Assembly: GCA_963700925.1 (NCBI GenBank)
Contig: OY969553.1
Span: 3,224,001-3,288,000 of the forward strand
DNA: 64,000 bases
Direction of reading: 5' to 3'
DNA from: CAWJMD01 sp963700925
Lineage (GTDB): Bacteria > Actinomycetota > Actinomycetes > Actinomycetales > CAWJMD01
The notes beneath the pieces were generated by a model. That model made no database searches and was not told the DNA's origin. It was given only the letters and a program-made list of their open reading frames with translations. A program made the translations under genes and the position numbers. This document shows positions 41,081 to 49,674 of this stretch, piece by piece; positions within the stretch are counted from its first letter, which is position 1; each line of letters opens with the position of its first letter.

Positions 41081-42669
41081 GCCGGGCGTCCGGGCGCCTG
41101 CTCGGCACCCTCGGCGCGCTCTCGCTCGTCGTGCTGGTCGCGTCCGGCACGCTGGGCGACTGGGCGGGCTCGGCCGCGGCGCGGCTGCCGGACGGGCTCG
41201 AGGAGCCGAGAAGGCTGGACCTGGGCCGTGCGAAGACCGTGCAGGTGTGTCCGGGTGCGCCCGACCTGCCCGAAGCCGGGGAGACGGACGAAGACTTCGA
41301 GGGCGACACCGACGAGACCGAGACGCGCGTAACAGCAACGGGGACACCGGGAGTCGCGGTGGGCGGGGCCGTCGTCCCGGCACCGGGACCGGACGGAGTC
41401 GCGGCCCCTCCCGAGCCGATCGACGTGGTGGTGGGCGAGGAGACCCAGTCGCTGTCGAGCGACTCGGTCGAGCCGGCGCTCGTCGTCGCGGACTCCACCG
41501 ACCGGTCCACGGCCCCAGGGCTGTCGACGCTGCGCACGTCGCTGACCGAGGGAGGCGACCTGCGCGGGTTGGCAGCCACGACGTGCGTCGCTCCGGCGCC
41601 TCGCTCGTACCTCGTCGGCGGCGGCGTCGAGGCCGGACGCAGCAACCTCGTGATGCTCTCGAACCCCGGGCGTACGACCGCGATCGTCGACCTGCGCGTC
41701 CTCACGCCCGAAGGCCCGCTGGAGCCGGCGGCGGCTCAGGATCTTGCGGTGGCACCAGGGACCGTCCGCGAGCTGCTGCTCGAGGGACTGGTGCCCAGCC
41801 AGCCCGCTCTCGCCGTCGAGGTCGTCGCGCGAGGCGGCACGGTGGCAGCCACCATGACCGACACGCAGCTGCGTGGCGTGGTCCCTGCCGGCGTGGAGGT
41901 GGTACCGGCCACCGCCCTCACCACCGCCGCGGTGATCCCGGGCGTGGTGGTCACGAACGCGAAGGTGTCACTGAGGATCGCGGTGCCGGGCGCCGAGCCT
42001 GCCGTGGTCGGCTGGCGGGTCGAGGGCCTCGACGGGTCGGTGGTCCCAACCGGCGAGACCGTGGTCTCGGTACAGCCGGGACGCGTGGTCGACGTCCCTC
42101 TCGAGGCCCTTGGCAGGGGTCAGGTCAACCTCGTCGTCGAGGCCGACCAGCCGGTGGCGGTCACGGCGGAGGTGGAGGTATCCGCGGCGCCCACCGCTCC
42201 CGGGGCCGGGACCGAGAGCGACGACCTCGCGACCGAGCTGGCGTACGCGGTTCCGGCCCCGGCGATCACCAGCAGCGCCGTGCTGTCGCTCCCCGAGCGT
42301 CCCCTGCGCTCCCACCTCGTGGTCTCCAGTCCTGATGGCGACGCAGAGGTCAGCGTGAGCCCGATCGACGAGGACGGGTCCGTCGGCAGCCCCGTCGACG
42401 TCGAGGTCGTGTCGGGCGCCGCCGCGCTGGTGGGCTTCGACGTGCTCGAGGACGCGCAGGCGATCCTGATCGAGGTCAGCTCAGGATCGGTGCATGTCGC
42501 ACAGGTGATCGCCGCCGCCGAGCCCGACTCCGGCTCCGACTCCGGCTCCGACTCCGGCTCAGACTCCGAGGGCCAGTCTCCGCTGGTCTCGATCGTGCCG
42601 GTCACCGTGCCGGAGAGCACGCAGCGCGAAATGCACGTCAGCTCGCCCCCGCACGGTCGGTGGCCCTAG
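41077..42669 (+). CDS. DUF5719 family exported protein
   Basis: 530 residues. A hydrophobic segment at residues about 8-25 acts as signal or anchor. The acidic N-terminal part is followed by three related beta-sandwich-like units (SNLVMLSNPGRTTAIVDLRVLTPEGP marks the first). C-terminal repeats DSGSDSGSDSG sit near residues 484-497. The domain is known next to the WhiB2/GT2 locus in actinobacteria and has no proven function. Overlap of start and stop with the GT2 gene suggests that the two proteins act together outside the membrane. Confidence 0.8.
   Translation: MSRASGRLLGTLGALSLVVLVASGTLGDWAGSAAARLPDGLEEPRRLDLGRAKTVQVCPGAPDLPEAGETDEDFEGDTDETETRVTATGTPGVAVGGAVVPAPGPDGVAAPPEPIDVVVGEETQSLSSDSVEPALVVADSTDRSTAPGLSTLRTSLTEGGDLRGLAATTCVAPAPRSYLVGGGVEAGRSNLVMLSNPGRTTAIVDLRVLTPEGPLEPAAAQDLAVAPGTVRELLLEGLVPSQPALAVEVVARGGTVAATMTDTQLRGVVPAGVEVVPATALTTAAVIPGVVVTNAKVSLRIAVPGAEPAVVGWRVEGLDGSVVPTGETVVSVQPGRVVDVPLEALGRGQVNLVVEADQPVAVTAEVEVSAAPTAPGAGTESDDLATELAYAVPAPAITSSAVLSLPERPLRSHLVVSSPDGDAEVSVSPIDEDGSVGSPVDVEVVSGAAALVGFDVLEDAQAILIEVSSGSVHVAQVIAAAEPDSGSDSGSDSGSDSEGQSPLVSIVPVTVPESTQREMHVSSPPHGRWP
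42526..42567 (+). repeat. 12-bp tandem repeat encoding DSGS
   Basis: GACTCCGGCTCC in three and a half copies near the end of the DUF5719 gene. Confidence 0.9.
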
Positions 42670-42673
42670 CCGG

Positions 42674-43147
42674 TCAGTCGTCCCCGTACCCCGGGTCGAG
42701 GTCGTCGGGCGACATCCCGAGAGCGTGGGCGACCTGCTCGACGAGGACCGTCCGCACCAGATCGGGAAGGGCGGCCTCGTGCCCGGCCCGCAGCTCGACG
42801 GGACGCCGGTAGAGCACCACGCGTGCCGGCAGCGAGCGGTCCGCCGGGAAGAACCGGCCCAGCGGCACCTCTCCGGCCTCCCAGGGGGACGGGTCTGCCG
42901 GCGGCACGTCCTCGACGGCGAACTCGACGTCCTGCAGCCGCTCGCCCCAGCGCTCGCCGAGCCGCTCGACGACGTCGAGCACGTGCTCGTCGAAGCGCTG
43001 CGCCCGGGTGCGCGAGCCGGGCAGGGAGGTGGGCAGCAGCGAGCCTCGCAGTCCGCGGCCGCGGCGGTCACGACGGCGGGGGCGACGGGCCCGGAACGAC
43101 CGGCCGGATGACCCGGTGGACCCGGTGGACCCCTTGGGCATCGACAC
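42674..43147 (-). CDS. Metallopeptidase-like protein of the Rv3259 type, motif degenerate
   Basis: 157 residues with a basic N-terminus, then FDEHVLDVVERLGERWGERLQDVEFAVEDVPP and VVLYRRPVELRA ... DLVRTVLVEQVAHALGMSPDDLDPGYGDD. The general plan is that of the small zincin-like family, but the expected HExxHxxG reads EQVAHALG here, so the first histidine and the catalytic glutamate are not in place; it may not be an active protease. The GTG at 43147 or ATG at 43141 can serve as start. It lies tail-to-tail with DUF5719 (4 bp apart) and divergent from DUF3499, as in mycobacteria. Confidence 0.78.
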   Translation of the reverse strand: MSMPKGSTGSTGSSGRSFRARRPRRRDRRGRGLRGSLLPTSLPGSRTRAQRFDEHVLDVVERLGERWGERLQDVEFAVEDVPPADPSPWEAGEVPLGRFFPADRSLPARVVLYRRPVELRAGHEAALPDLVRTVLVEQVAHALGMSPDDLDPGYGDD

Positions 43148-43166
43148 GTGCCGAGCCTAGCCGCCG

Positions 43167-43238
43167 ACCCGACCACCCGACCGACCACCCGACCGACCAC
43201 CCGACCGACCACCCGACCGACCACCCGACCGACCACTG
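43167..43238. repeat. 12-bp tandem repeat, about 6 units, between divergent genes
   Basis: GACCGACCACCC repeats fill the gap between the metallopeptidase-like and DUF3499 genes, about 20 bp from the former's start and 70 bp from the latter's. Confidence 0.9.
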
Positions 43239-43307
43239 ACCCGACACAGCGCAGGGCCGCGGAGCACGTCCGACGGGCAGTCGCCCTCAGCCGGTAGCGT
43301 CCGGTTC

Positions 43308-43694
43308 GTGAACGCAGTGAGGACTTCGGTGAGGCGGTGCAGCCGCAGCGGGTGCGCGCAGGCAGCGGTCGCCACCCTGACGTATGTCTACTCCGACTCC
43401 ACGGCTGTCCTGGGGCCGTTGGCGGTCGCGGCGGAGCCGCACTGCTACGACCTGTGTGCCGTCCACTCGCAGCGCCTCACGGCCCCACGGGGGTGGGAGG
43501 TCGTCCGCCTGGCGCCGCAGGTCGAGGACCGTGGGCCGAGTGACGACGACCTGCTCGCCCTGGCCGACGCCGTGCGTGAGGCGGCCCGTCCGCGGCGGTC
43601 CGACGAGGCATCCGGACGGTCGGAGCGGGGCGCGAGCGCGGTAGAGGTCGGCCGTCGAGGTCACCTGCGGGTGCTGCGCGACCCCGGTGCGTGA
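43308..43694 (+). CDS. DUF3499 family zinc-ribbon protein
   Basis: 128 residues. RRCSRSGCAQAAVATLTYVYSDSTAVLGPL and EPHCYDLCAVHSQRLTAPRGWEVVRL are the family's core; the two cysteine pairs (C-x4-C and C-x3-C) and a histidine probably bind zinc. Role unknown. The GTG start at 43308 is used. Its neighbours (metallopeptidase and manB) are the same in mycobacteria. Confidence 0.88.
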   Translation: MNAVRTSVRRCSRSGCAQAAVATLTYVYSDSTAVLGPLAVAAEPHCYDLCAVHSQRLTAPRGWEVVRLAPQVEDRGPSDDDLLALADAVREAARPRRSDEASGRSERGASAVEVGRRGHLRVLRDPGA

Positions 43695-43851
43695 CCGTCG
43701 TCACGCTCGGTGACCTCAACCCGTCCGACGAAGGCCGTATCAGTCCGAAAAGGTCGAATTTCACCCACACGGCGCAGTCGATGGGGCCCTGATTCAAGGG
43801 ATTTCGGGCAGGGGTCGATGGTGGGGACAGTCCTCGCACTGGCCGGCGAGG

Positions 43852-43859
43852 GTGATCAC
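43852..43859. promoter_or_regulatory. GTGATCAC palindrome upstream of the zinc-ribbon gene
   Basis: A perfect 8-bp palindrome 69 bp before the ATG at 43928, within a 233-bp gap that is less GC-rich than its flanks. It could be an operator; no promoter could be fixed. Confidence 0.25.
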
Positions 43860-43927
43860 AGGCTCGTGTGGTCAAGGTCGAAGACCTCCGAGTCGAGTCC
43901 CCCATCACCCCCAGAAGAGGACCCCCC

Positions 43928-44185
43928 ATGTCTTCCACCGTGTCGCACCGCCGCTCCCGCAACGCCGCCCCGGCTGCTCCGCTCGGCTCCCTGATCTCCC
44001 AGCGACAGGTTCCCCACTGCGACACGTGCGGGTCCTCCCGCGTGACCCGCCTGGCCATCCACCTGACGGACGGCACCCCGGTCCTCTTCACGTCGTGCCA
44101 CAAGTGTGAGGTCCGCCGCTGGGAGCACCACGGCTCCGAGATGAGCGTGCAGGCCGTGCTCGACCACACCCGCAAGCCCGCCTGA
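43928..44185 (+). CDS. Small zinc-ribbon protein of unknown function
   Basis: 85 residues. CDTCGSSRVTRLAIHLTDGT then FTSCHKCEVRRWEH gives two C-x2-C pairs spaced for one zinc ion. The N-terminus is basic and disordered. AGAAGAGGA precedes the ATG. No named family is recognised; similar small proteins often bind nucleic acid or partners. It lies between DUF3499 and manB. Confidence 0.7.
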   Translation: MSSTVSHRRSRNAAPAAPLGSLISQRQVPHCDTCGSSRVTRLAIHLTDGTPVLFTSCHKCEVRRWEHHGSEMSVQAVLDHTRKPA

Positions 44186-44230
44186 GCCCACGTCCCTGCC
44201 GGGGACGCCGTCCGGGCCTAGGCTGACCAT

Positions 44231-45679
44231 GTGCCAGTTGCTCCGGACTTGACCGCTGTCGTCAAGGCGTACGACGTCCGCGGCATCGTGCCGGACGAGT
44301 GGGGTCCGCCCCACGCCAGGGCCCTCGGAGCCGCCGCTGTCGACGTGCTCCTTCCACGCGGGACCTCCGCGTCCAATCTGACCAGCACCGACGGCCGTCG
44401 CACCTTCGTGGTGGGGCACGACATGCGCCCGTCCTCTCCGGAGCTCGTGGACGCCTTCGCGGAGGGGGTCACCCTGCGCGGCGCCGACTGCATCGTCGTC
44501 GGCCTCTGCTCGACGGACGGTCTCTACTACGCCAGCGGCGTGCGCAGCAGCCCGGGTGCGATGTTCACGGCCAGCCACAACCCCGCCCGCTACAACGGCA
44601 TCAAGCTGTGCCGAGCCGGCGCGCGGGCGGTCGGCCAGACCACCGGTCTCGCCGAGATCCGCGACCTCGCCACCCAGTACCTGCGTGACGAGATCCCCCG
44701 CGCCGGGCGCCCCGGCCGACGCAGCCGAGAGGACATCCTGCGGGGGTACGCGGAGTACCTCCGCACGCTCGTCGACCTCAGCGGCGGTCGCCCTCTGCGT
44801 GTCGTCGTCGACGCCGGCAACGGGATGGCAGGGCTGACAGTGCCGGCTGTGCTGGGGACGGCGGCTGGGCTCGACGCACTGCCGATCGACGTGGTCGACC
44901 TCTACTTCGAGCTGGACGGCACCTTCCCGAACCACGAGGCGAACCCTCTCGAGCCCGAGAACCTCCGCGACCTCCAAGCCGCGGTGGTGGCGCACCAGGC
45001 CGACATCGGGCTGGCCTTCGACGGCGACGCCGACCGCTGCTTCGTGGTCGACGAGCAGGGTGCGCCGGTCGACCCGAGCGCGGTCACCGCGCTGGTGGCC
45101 CTGCGCGAGGTCGCCAAGGAACAGGCGGCCGGACGCCAGGCGACCGTGCTGCACAACCTGATCACGTCGCGCGTGGTGCCCGAGCTGGTCACGAGCGCGG
45201 GTGGAACGGCCGTCCGCACCCGTGTCGGGCACTCCTTCATCAAGCATGAGATGGCTTCCACCGGAGCGATTTTCGGTGGAGAGCACTCCGCCCACTACTA
45301 CTTCCGTGAGTTCTGGGGCGCCGACACCGGCATGCTCGCCGCCCTGCACGTCCTGGCCGCGCTGCAGGACCAGGACGAGCCCCTGTCGTCCCTCGTGTCG
45401 GCCTACCAGCGGTACCGAAGCAGCGGCGAGATCAACTCCCGCGTCGAGGACATGGGCGCCGCCCTGGCCCGCGTCCGGGCTGCGTTCGCCGCACGCGGTG
45501 AGATCGACGACCTCGACGGGATGACCGTCAGCGGATCCGACGGGACGATGTGGTGGTTCAACCTCAGGGCCTCGAACACCGAGCCGCTGCTACGGCTCAA
45601 CGTCGAGGCCGTCGACGACGAGACGGTGACGCGGCTGCGCGACGAGGTGCTCGCGCTGGTGCGTCAGGAGAGACCATGA
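44231..45679 (+). CDS. manB: Phosphomannomutase/phosphoglucomutase
   Basis: 482 residues of the alpha-D-phosphohexomutase family. KAYDVRGIVPDEWG opens; the phosphoserine loop is TASHNPARYNGIK (near residue 115); the metal loop is DGDADRC (near 262); the sugar-binding loop is GGEHSAHYYFRE (near 350); the phosphate-binding loop RASNTEPLLRLN is at the C-terminus. It converts mannose-6-P to mannose-1-P for GDP-mannose. The GTG start at 44231 is used. The stop overlaps the Trm112-like gene (ATGA). Confidence 0.93.
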   Translation: MPVAPDLTAVVKAYDVRGIVPDEWGPPHARALGAAAVDVLLPRGTSASNLTSTDGRRTFVVGHDMRPSSPELVDAFAEGVTLRGADCIVVGLCSTDGLYYASGVRSSPGAMFTASHNPARYNGIKLCRAGARAVGQTTGLAEIRDLATQYLRDEIPRAGRPGRRSREDILRGYAEYLRTLVDLSGGRPLRVVVDAGNGMAGLTVPAVLGTAAGLDALPIDVVDLYFELDGTFPNHEANPLEPENLRDLQAAVVAHQADIGLAFDGDADRCFVVDEQGAPVDPSAVTALVALREVAKEQAAGRQATVLHNLITSRVVPELVTSAGGTAVRTRVGHSFIKHEMASTGAIFGGEHSAHYYFREFWGADTGMLAALHVLAALQDQDEPLSSLVSAYQRYRSSGEINSRVEDMGAALARVRAAFAARGEIDDLDGMTVSGSDGTMWWFNLRASNTEPLLRLNVEAVDDETVTRLRDEVLALVRQERP

Positions 45680-45876
45680 CACCCACCGAGCCGATCGAGC
45701 CCTGGCTGCGCGACATCCTGCGCTGCCCGGCCTGCCTCAGCGAGCTGTCGGACGGCACGGGCCCCGACGGCGGGCCCGAGCTGGTCTGCACCGGCGACGA
45801 CTGCGGCCTCGCGTACCGCGTCGACGACGGTGTGCCGGTGCTGCTGACCGACCAGGCACGGCGTCCCGAGAAGTGA
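45676..45876 (+). CDS. Trm112-like small zinc protein
   Basis: 66 residues. LRDILRCPACLSEL, LVCTGDDCGLAYRVDDGVPVLL is the Trm112/YcaR pattern with four cysteines (two C-x2-C or C-x4-C knuckles). In other organisms such proteins stabilise methyltransferases; the role in this actinobacterial operon is unknown. It lies between manB and the SIS gene, the standard actinobacterial order. Confidence 0.88.
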   Translation: MTPTEPIEPWLRDILRCPACLSELSDGTGPDGGPELVCTGDDCGLAYRVDDGVPVLLTDQARRPEK

Positions 45877-45926
45877 AGCCAACCCAGAGCTGACAGCAAG
45901 GCCACCCACGACGGAGCGGAGCACCC

Positions 45927-47135
45927 GTGCCCAGCCTCGACGAGAACCTGCTCGACGACGCCGATGCGCTCGCAGCAGCCGACCCGCGCACCGTCCTGCG
46001 GTCCCTCGCCGGCGCCGGCGCGCAGGTACGCCGCTCGGTCGAGCTGAGCGGCGAGAACATCCCGCCGCACTGGGACCCCGCCGAGCGCCCGCGCGCGGTG
46101 CTGGTGGCAGCGCGCGGCGGTGCCGCCGTGGTGGGCGACGTCCTGGCCGCCGTGGTCGGCGCGGCGGGTCCGGTGCCGGTCGTGCCGCTCTCGGGCGGAA
46201 AGCTCCCCGCCTGGGTCGGGTCCCTCGACCTGGTGGTGGCGCTCTCGCTGTCGGGGCGAGCGGAGGGTGCTGTCGCCATCGCCGGTGAGGCCGGACGGCG
46301 GGGCGCGTCGCTGCTGACCGTCGGAGGTGGGGACTCCCCGCTCGAGCAGGTGAGTCAGCGGTTCCGCGGGGCGCACGTGAAGCTGCCCGAGCCACGGGTC
46401 GACGCCGCCAGCGCCCCCACGTCGCGGACGGCCCTGTGGTCGCTGCTCACCCCGACGCTCATTGCCTGTGCCCGCTGGGGGCTGCTCCCGCACGAGGCCA
46501 CCGGCAGCGAGGAGGACCTGGCGTCGGTCGCCGACGCCCTGGACGCCGAGGCGGAGGCGTGCCGGCCCTCGTCCGAGTCGTTCGTCAACCCCGCCAAAGC
46601 CCTTGCCCTCGAACTCGACTCGACCATCCCGGTGATCCTCGGCGACAGCCAGCTCGCGGCGGTCGCCGCCCGCCGTGCCGCGTCCGTGCTCGCGCGGACG
46701 GCCCGGGTGCCGGCGGTTCACGGTGGCCTGCCCGACGACGCGGGCGACGTGGTGGCGACGTTCGGGGGGCCCTTCGCCTCCAGCGACGACGACGAGGTGT
46801 TCGCCGACCCGTTCCTCGACGCGCCGGTGGCGACCCGGTTGCGCCTGCTGCTGCTCGACACCGGCGACGGCATCGGCTTCGGCGCGGTCCGTCACCTGGC
46901 CGAGCGCTCGGGCGTGGCGTGCAGCGAGGTGCGCGCGCACCTCGAGTCCGCGCCACCGTCCGACCCGCTCGAGGTGGCCTCGTCGGTCACCGTGGGCGTC
47001 GCCGAGAGCCCACTGCAGCACTTCGCCCGCGTGGTCGCACGCGTCGACTTCGCCGCCACCTACCTGGCTCTGGCCACCGGACTCGATCCCTCGTTGTCGC
47101 CGCACGTGGCCGAGCTGCGCGACTCGCTACGCTGA
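45927..47135 (+). CDS. SIS-domain protein, sugar-phosphate isomerase-like (Rv3256c type)
   Basis: 402 residues. Two SIS-like halves: RAVLVAARGGAAVVGDVLAAVVG and VVALSLSGRAEGAVAIAGEAGRRGASLLTVGG in the first, and IPVILGDSQLAAVAARRAASVLARTA in the second. It is related to bifunctional phosphoglucose/phosphomannose isomerases, but key catalytic residues could not be checked. It starts with GTG at 45927. Context in the mannose operon suggests a sugar-phosphate substrate. In mycobacteria and streptomycetes manA follows this gene; here it does not. Confidence 0.82.
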   Translation: MPSLDENLLDDADALAAADPRTVLRSLAGAGAQVRRSVELSGENIPPHWDPAERPRAVLVAARGGAAVVGDVLAAVVGAAGPVPVVPLSGGKLPAWVGSLDLVVALSLSGRAEGAVAIAGEAGRRGASLLTVGGGDSPLEQVSQRFRGAHVKLPEPRVDAASAPTSRTALWSLLTPTLIACARWGLLPHEATGSEEDLASVADALDAEAEACRPSSESFVNPAKALALELDSTIPVILGDSQLAAVAARRAASVLARTARVPAVHGGLPDDAGDVVATFGGPFASSDDDEVFADPFLDAPVATRLRLLLLDTGDGIGFGAVRHLAERSGVACSEVRAHLESAPPSDPLEVASSVTVGVAESPLQHFARVVARVDFAATYLALATGLDPSLSPHVAELRDSLR

Positions 47136-47154
47136 CGCCCCGCTGCCTGCGCGC

Positions 47155-47198
47155 AGTGAGCTCGTAGTGAGCTCGTAGTGAGCTCGTAGTGAGCTCGG
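47155..47198 (+). repeat. 11-bp tandem repeat, 4 units, after the SIS gene
   Basis: AGTGAGCTCGT in three exact and one near copy, between the SIS stop and the CDF start. GAGCTC palindromes recur every 11 bp, about one helical turn. Confidence 0.9.
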
Positions 47199-47227
47199 AG
47201 CGATGACGGTCAACTGAGAGGACATCG

Positions 47228-48136
47228 ATGGCATCCGGCGGGGGCACCAAGGCGATCGTGGCGGCACTGCTCGCCAACACCGGGATCGCGGTCACCAAGT
47301 TCATCGCCTGGCTGCTCACGCAGTCGTCGTCGATGCTGGCCGAGTCGATCCACTCCCTCGCCGACGCAGGCAACCAGGTGCTGCTGCTCGTGGGCGGCAA
47401 GCGCGCCCGACGCGATGCCACCCCGCAGCACCCGTTCGGCTACGGCCGCGAGCGCTACGTCTACGCCTTCATCGTCTCCATCGTGTTGTTCAGCGTCGGC
47501 GGACTGTTCGCGCTGTACGAGGCCTGGCACAAGTGGAGCGAGCCCCACGGCATCGAGGCCTGGCACTGGGTACCCGTGACGGTGCTCGTCGCCGCGATCG
47601 TGATGGAGAGCTTCTCCTTCCGGACGGCGATCATCGAGTCGAACCACGTCCGTGGTGAGAGGTCGTGGGTCGACTTCGTGCGCAGCGCCAAGGAGCCGGA
47701 GCTACCGGTCATCCTGCTCGAGGACCTGGGCGCCCTCGTCGGCCTGGTCTTCGCCCTGTTCGGTGTCGGGATGACCCTGCTGACCCACGACGGCCGGTGG
47801 GACGCGGCGGGCACGGCCATGATCGGCCTGCTGCTGGTGACCATCGCCGCGGTGCTGGCCGTCGAGATGAAGTCGCTGCTGCTGGGTGAGGGGGCCACCG
47901 CCGAGCACGTGCGTGCGATCGAGGCCGCGCTGCCGGGCGACGGCGTCGAGTCCGTGATCCACATGAAGACCCTGCACCTCGGGCCGGAGGAGCTGCTCGT
48001 CGCCGCGAAGGTCGCGGTGGCCGCCACCTCGACCGGTGAGCAGATCGCGCAGGCCATCGACGCGGCCGAGCAGCGCGTGCGGGCCGCCGTCCCGATCGCG
48101 AGGGTGATCTACCTCGAGCCCGACCTGCGTCGCTGA
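47228..48136 (+). CDS. Cation diffusion facilitator family transporter
   Basis: 302 residues with about six membrane segments. ESIHSLADAGNQVLLLVG in the second segment carries the H-x3-D metal site of CDF proteins, and LEDLGALVGLVFAL in the fifth has E-D-x-x-A, as in the ZnT9-like branch. The C-terminal cytoplasmic domain (GVESVIHMKTLHLGPEELLVAAKVAV) is the metal-sensing ferredoxin-like fold. It exports Zn or related divalent cations in exchange for protons. Convergent with the protease gene at 48144. Confidence 0.92.
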   Translation: MASGGGTKAIVAALLANTGIAVTKFIAWLLTQSSSMLAESIHSLADAGNQVLLLVGGKRARRDATPQHPFGYGRERYVYAFIVSIVLFSVGGLFALYEAWHKWSEPHGIEAWHWVPVTVLVAAIVMESFSFRTAIIESNHVRGERSWVDFVRSAKEPELPVILLEDLGALVGLVFALFGVGMTLLTHDGRWDAAGTAMIGLLLVTIAAVLAVEMKSLLLGEGATAEHVRAIEAALPGDGVESVIHMKTLHLGPEELLVAAKVAVAATSTGEQIAQAIDAAEQRVRAAVPIARVIYLEPDLRR

Positions 48137-48143
48137 AGGACCC

Positions 48144-49469
48144 TCAGCCGGTGCAGCGAGTGAGCCTTACGGTGGCCTGGTCGGAGGTCACGGTGCCGCC
48201 CTTCTCGTCCCACGTCGCTATCCGGCGCACGTATGCGTCGGCGTCGGCAGGCTTGTCGAAGACGACATCGACTGCAGTGCAGGAGGTTTCGTCGCTCCGC
48301 CACGTGACGTAGCGGTCGCCGGCCCACCCCGCCACCGGCCCGTCGGTGTAGTCGACGAACTTCGTCGGCTGGACGGGTAGCAGCGCGAGCACGTAGCTGC
48401 CGACCATGCCTCGGTCGACGACTTTCGCGCCGGACGGAGCGGCCGGCTCGGCGACCTCGACCGGGTCGGCGGCGTGCGGTCGTCCGGCCCGCCAGTCGTC
48501 GATGTTCCACACCTGCTCGAGGGTCTTCGGCGGCGTCTCGATGGCGGCGAGCGCGGCAGCGCCGGTGTCCGGCAGCGCAGCCACCGCCTCGTAGCCCATC
48601 CAGTAGGGGAGTGCCGACATCTCGTCGCCGAACGGCTCGGACGGCGCGTCGGCGTAGAGGTCGTCGCTCTCGTCGTAGTACTCGTCCTCGTAGTCGGAGC
48701 CCTGCTCGGCTATCCACGCCTCCTCGACCGCTGTCGCGTGGCCCTCGACCATCGCCAGGAAAGCCATGTACGTGTCGTCCTCGGCGTGGGTCGCGGCGGT
48801 CAGCGCGTCGAGGTCCACCTCCTGGTCCTGCAGGGCGTGCACCAGCTCGTGCACGACCGAGACCTCGACCAGCGGGCTCCACTCCGTGCCCCGCACCCAC
48901 AGGGTCTCGGCGGCCGGGTCGTAGAAGCCGGTGACGGAGCCGGCGAACCCGGTGGCGTAGTAGTCCTCGTACGCGTCCACGTCGTCGACCAGGCCGAGCG
49001 CGCTCACGGTGGCCGTGTAGTCGTCCTCCGGCAGCGACTGCGGCTCCTCCCCGCCCGACGAGAAGAACTCCCGCTCGAAGGCGGCGTCGTCCAGGGCGGT
49101 GACCTCGGGCGGCGCGTCGAAGGGGGTGTCCAGCTCACCTTCGACGAATGCGACCAGCTCGGGCAGCTCCGCAGCGAGCGCCTCGTCGACCGATGGGCTG
49201 CCGCCGAAGAGGCCCAGCACGTCGCGGGCGGACGTGATGCCCACACCGCTGACGAGCCCAACGAGAAGTCCGAGCACCCCGCAGACGGCGCCCGTGACGA
49301 CGAGCGACCGGGCGCGGAACCGGGGAGCGGGGCTATTCGCTGGGGGAGGCGGGTACGAGTACGCCTGCTGGAAGGGCTGCGGCGGCGGGTAGGACTGCGG
49401 CGGCGAGCCCGCACCGGGTGGCGGGTAGGACTGCGGCGGCGAGCCCGCACCGGGCGGCGGGTAGGACAC
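48144..49469 (-). CDS. Membrane-anchored zinc metalloprotease-like protein
   Basis: 441 residues. A Pro/Gly-rich N-terminus with two 12-residue repeats (YPPPGAGSPPQS) is followed by one membrane segment (VTGAVCGVLGLLVGLVSGV, about 60-78). The outer domain has HELVHALQDQ near residue 205 as the zinc site and EGHATAVEEAW about 30 residues later, giving the third ligand. It should be a secreted peptidase of unknown substrate. The start GTG 49469 sits after GAGGG, with the repeat beginning at once. It is divergent from ahcY. Confidence 0.85.
   Translation of the reverse strand: MSYPPPGAGSPPQSYPPPGAGSPPQSYPPPQPFQQAYSYPPPPANSPAPRFRARSLVVTGAVCGVLGLLVGLVSGVGITSARDVLGLFGGSPSVDEALAAELPELVAFVEGELDTPFDAPPEVTALDDAAFEREFFSSGGEEPQSLPEDDYTATVSALGLVDDVDAYEDYYATGFAGSVTGFYDPAAETLWVRGTEWSPLVEVSVVHELVHALQDQEVDLDALTAATHAEDDTYMAFLAMVEGHATAVEEAWIAEQGSDYEDEYYDESDDLYADAPSEPFGDEMSALPYWMGYEAVAALPDTGAAALAAIETPPKTLEQVWNIDDWRAGRPHAADPVEVAEPAAPSGAKVVDRGMVGSYVLALLPVQPTKFVDYTDGPVAGWAGDRYVTWRSDETSCTAVDVVFDKPADADAYVRRIATWDEKGGTVTSDQATVRLTRCTG
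49384..49467 (-). repeat. 36-bp tandem repeat, 2.3 copies, in the protease N-terminus
   Basis: A unit starting GGCGGGTAGGACTGCGG recurs at 49384, 49420 and (partial) 49456. It encodes the YPPPGAGSPPQS repeats. Confidence 0.9.
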
Positions 49470-49674
49470 GATCCCTCTTGATCCCCTCGGACTGACCGGG
49501 CGGGACAGCCCCGGCTCCCCACCTACAGGATGCCAGTCCTTCGGCGTCCGCCCGTCCGTCCGCCCGCGTTGTAGACTTCGCTCGAGTACCGGCGTAGGTG
49601 ATGCCGCTGGCCCAGAGGGGTCGCGCCGGGTCCATCGCACGGAACTGGGCCACGTGCCCGCGTCCCGTCGTCCG

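Noticed and set aside
43167..43238. CRISPR-like repeat array
   Set aside because: Units are contiguous 12-mers with no spacers; the same is true of all other repeat tracts in the window.
43710..43994. 94-codon open frame before the zinc-ribbon gene
   Set aside because: No ribosome site, biased composition, and it overlaps the better-supported gene at 43928.
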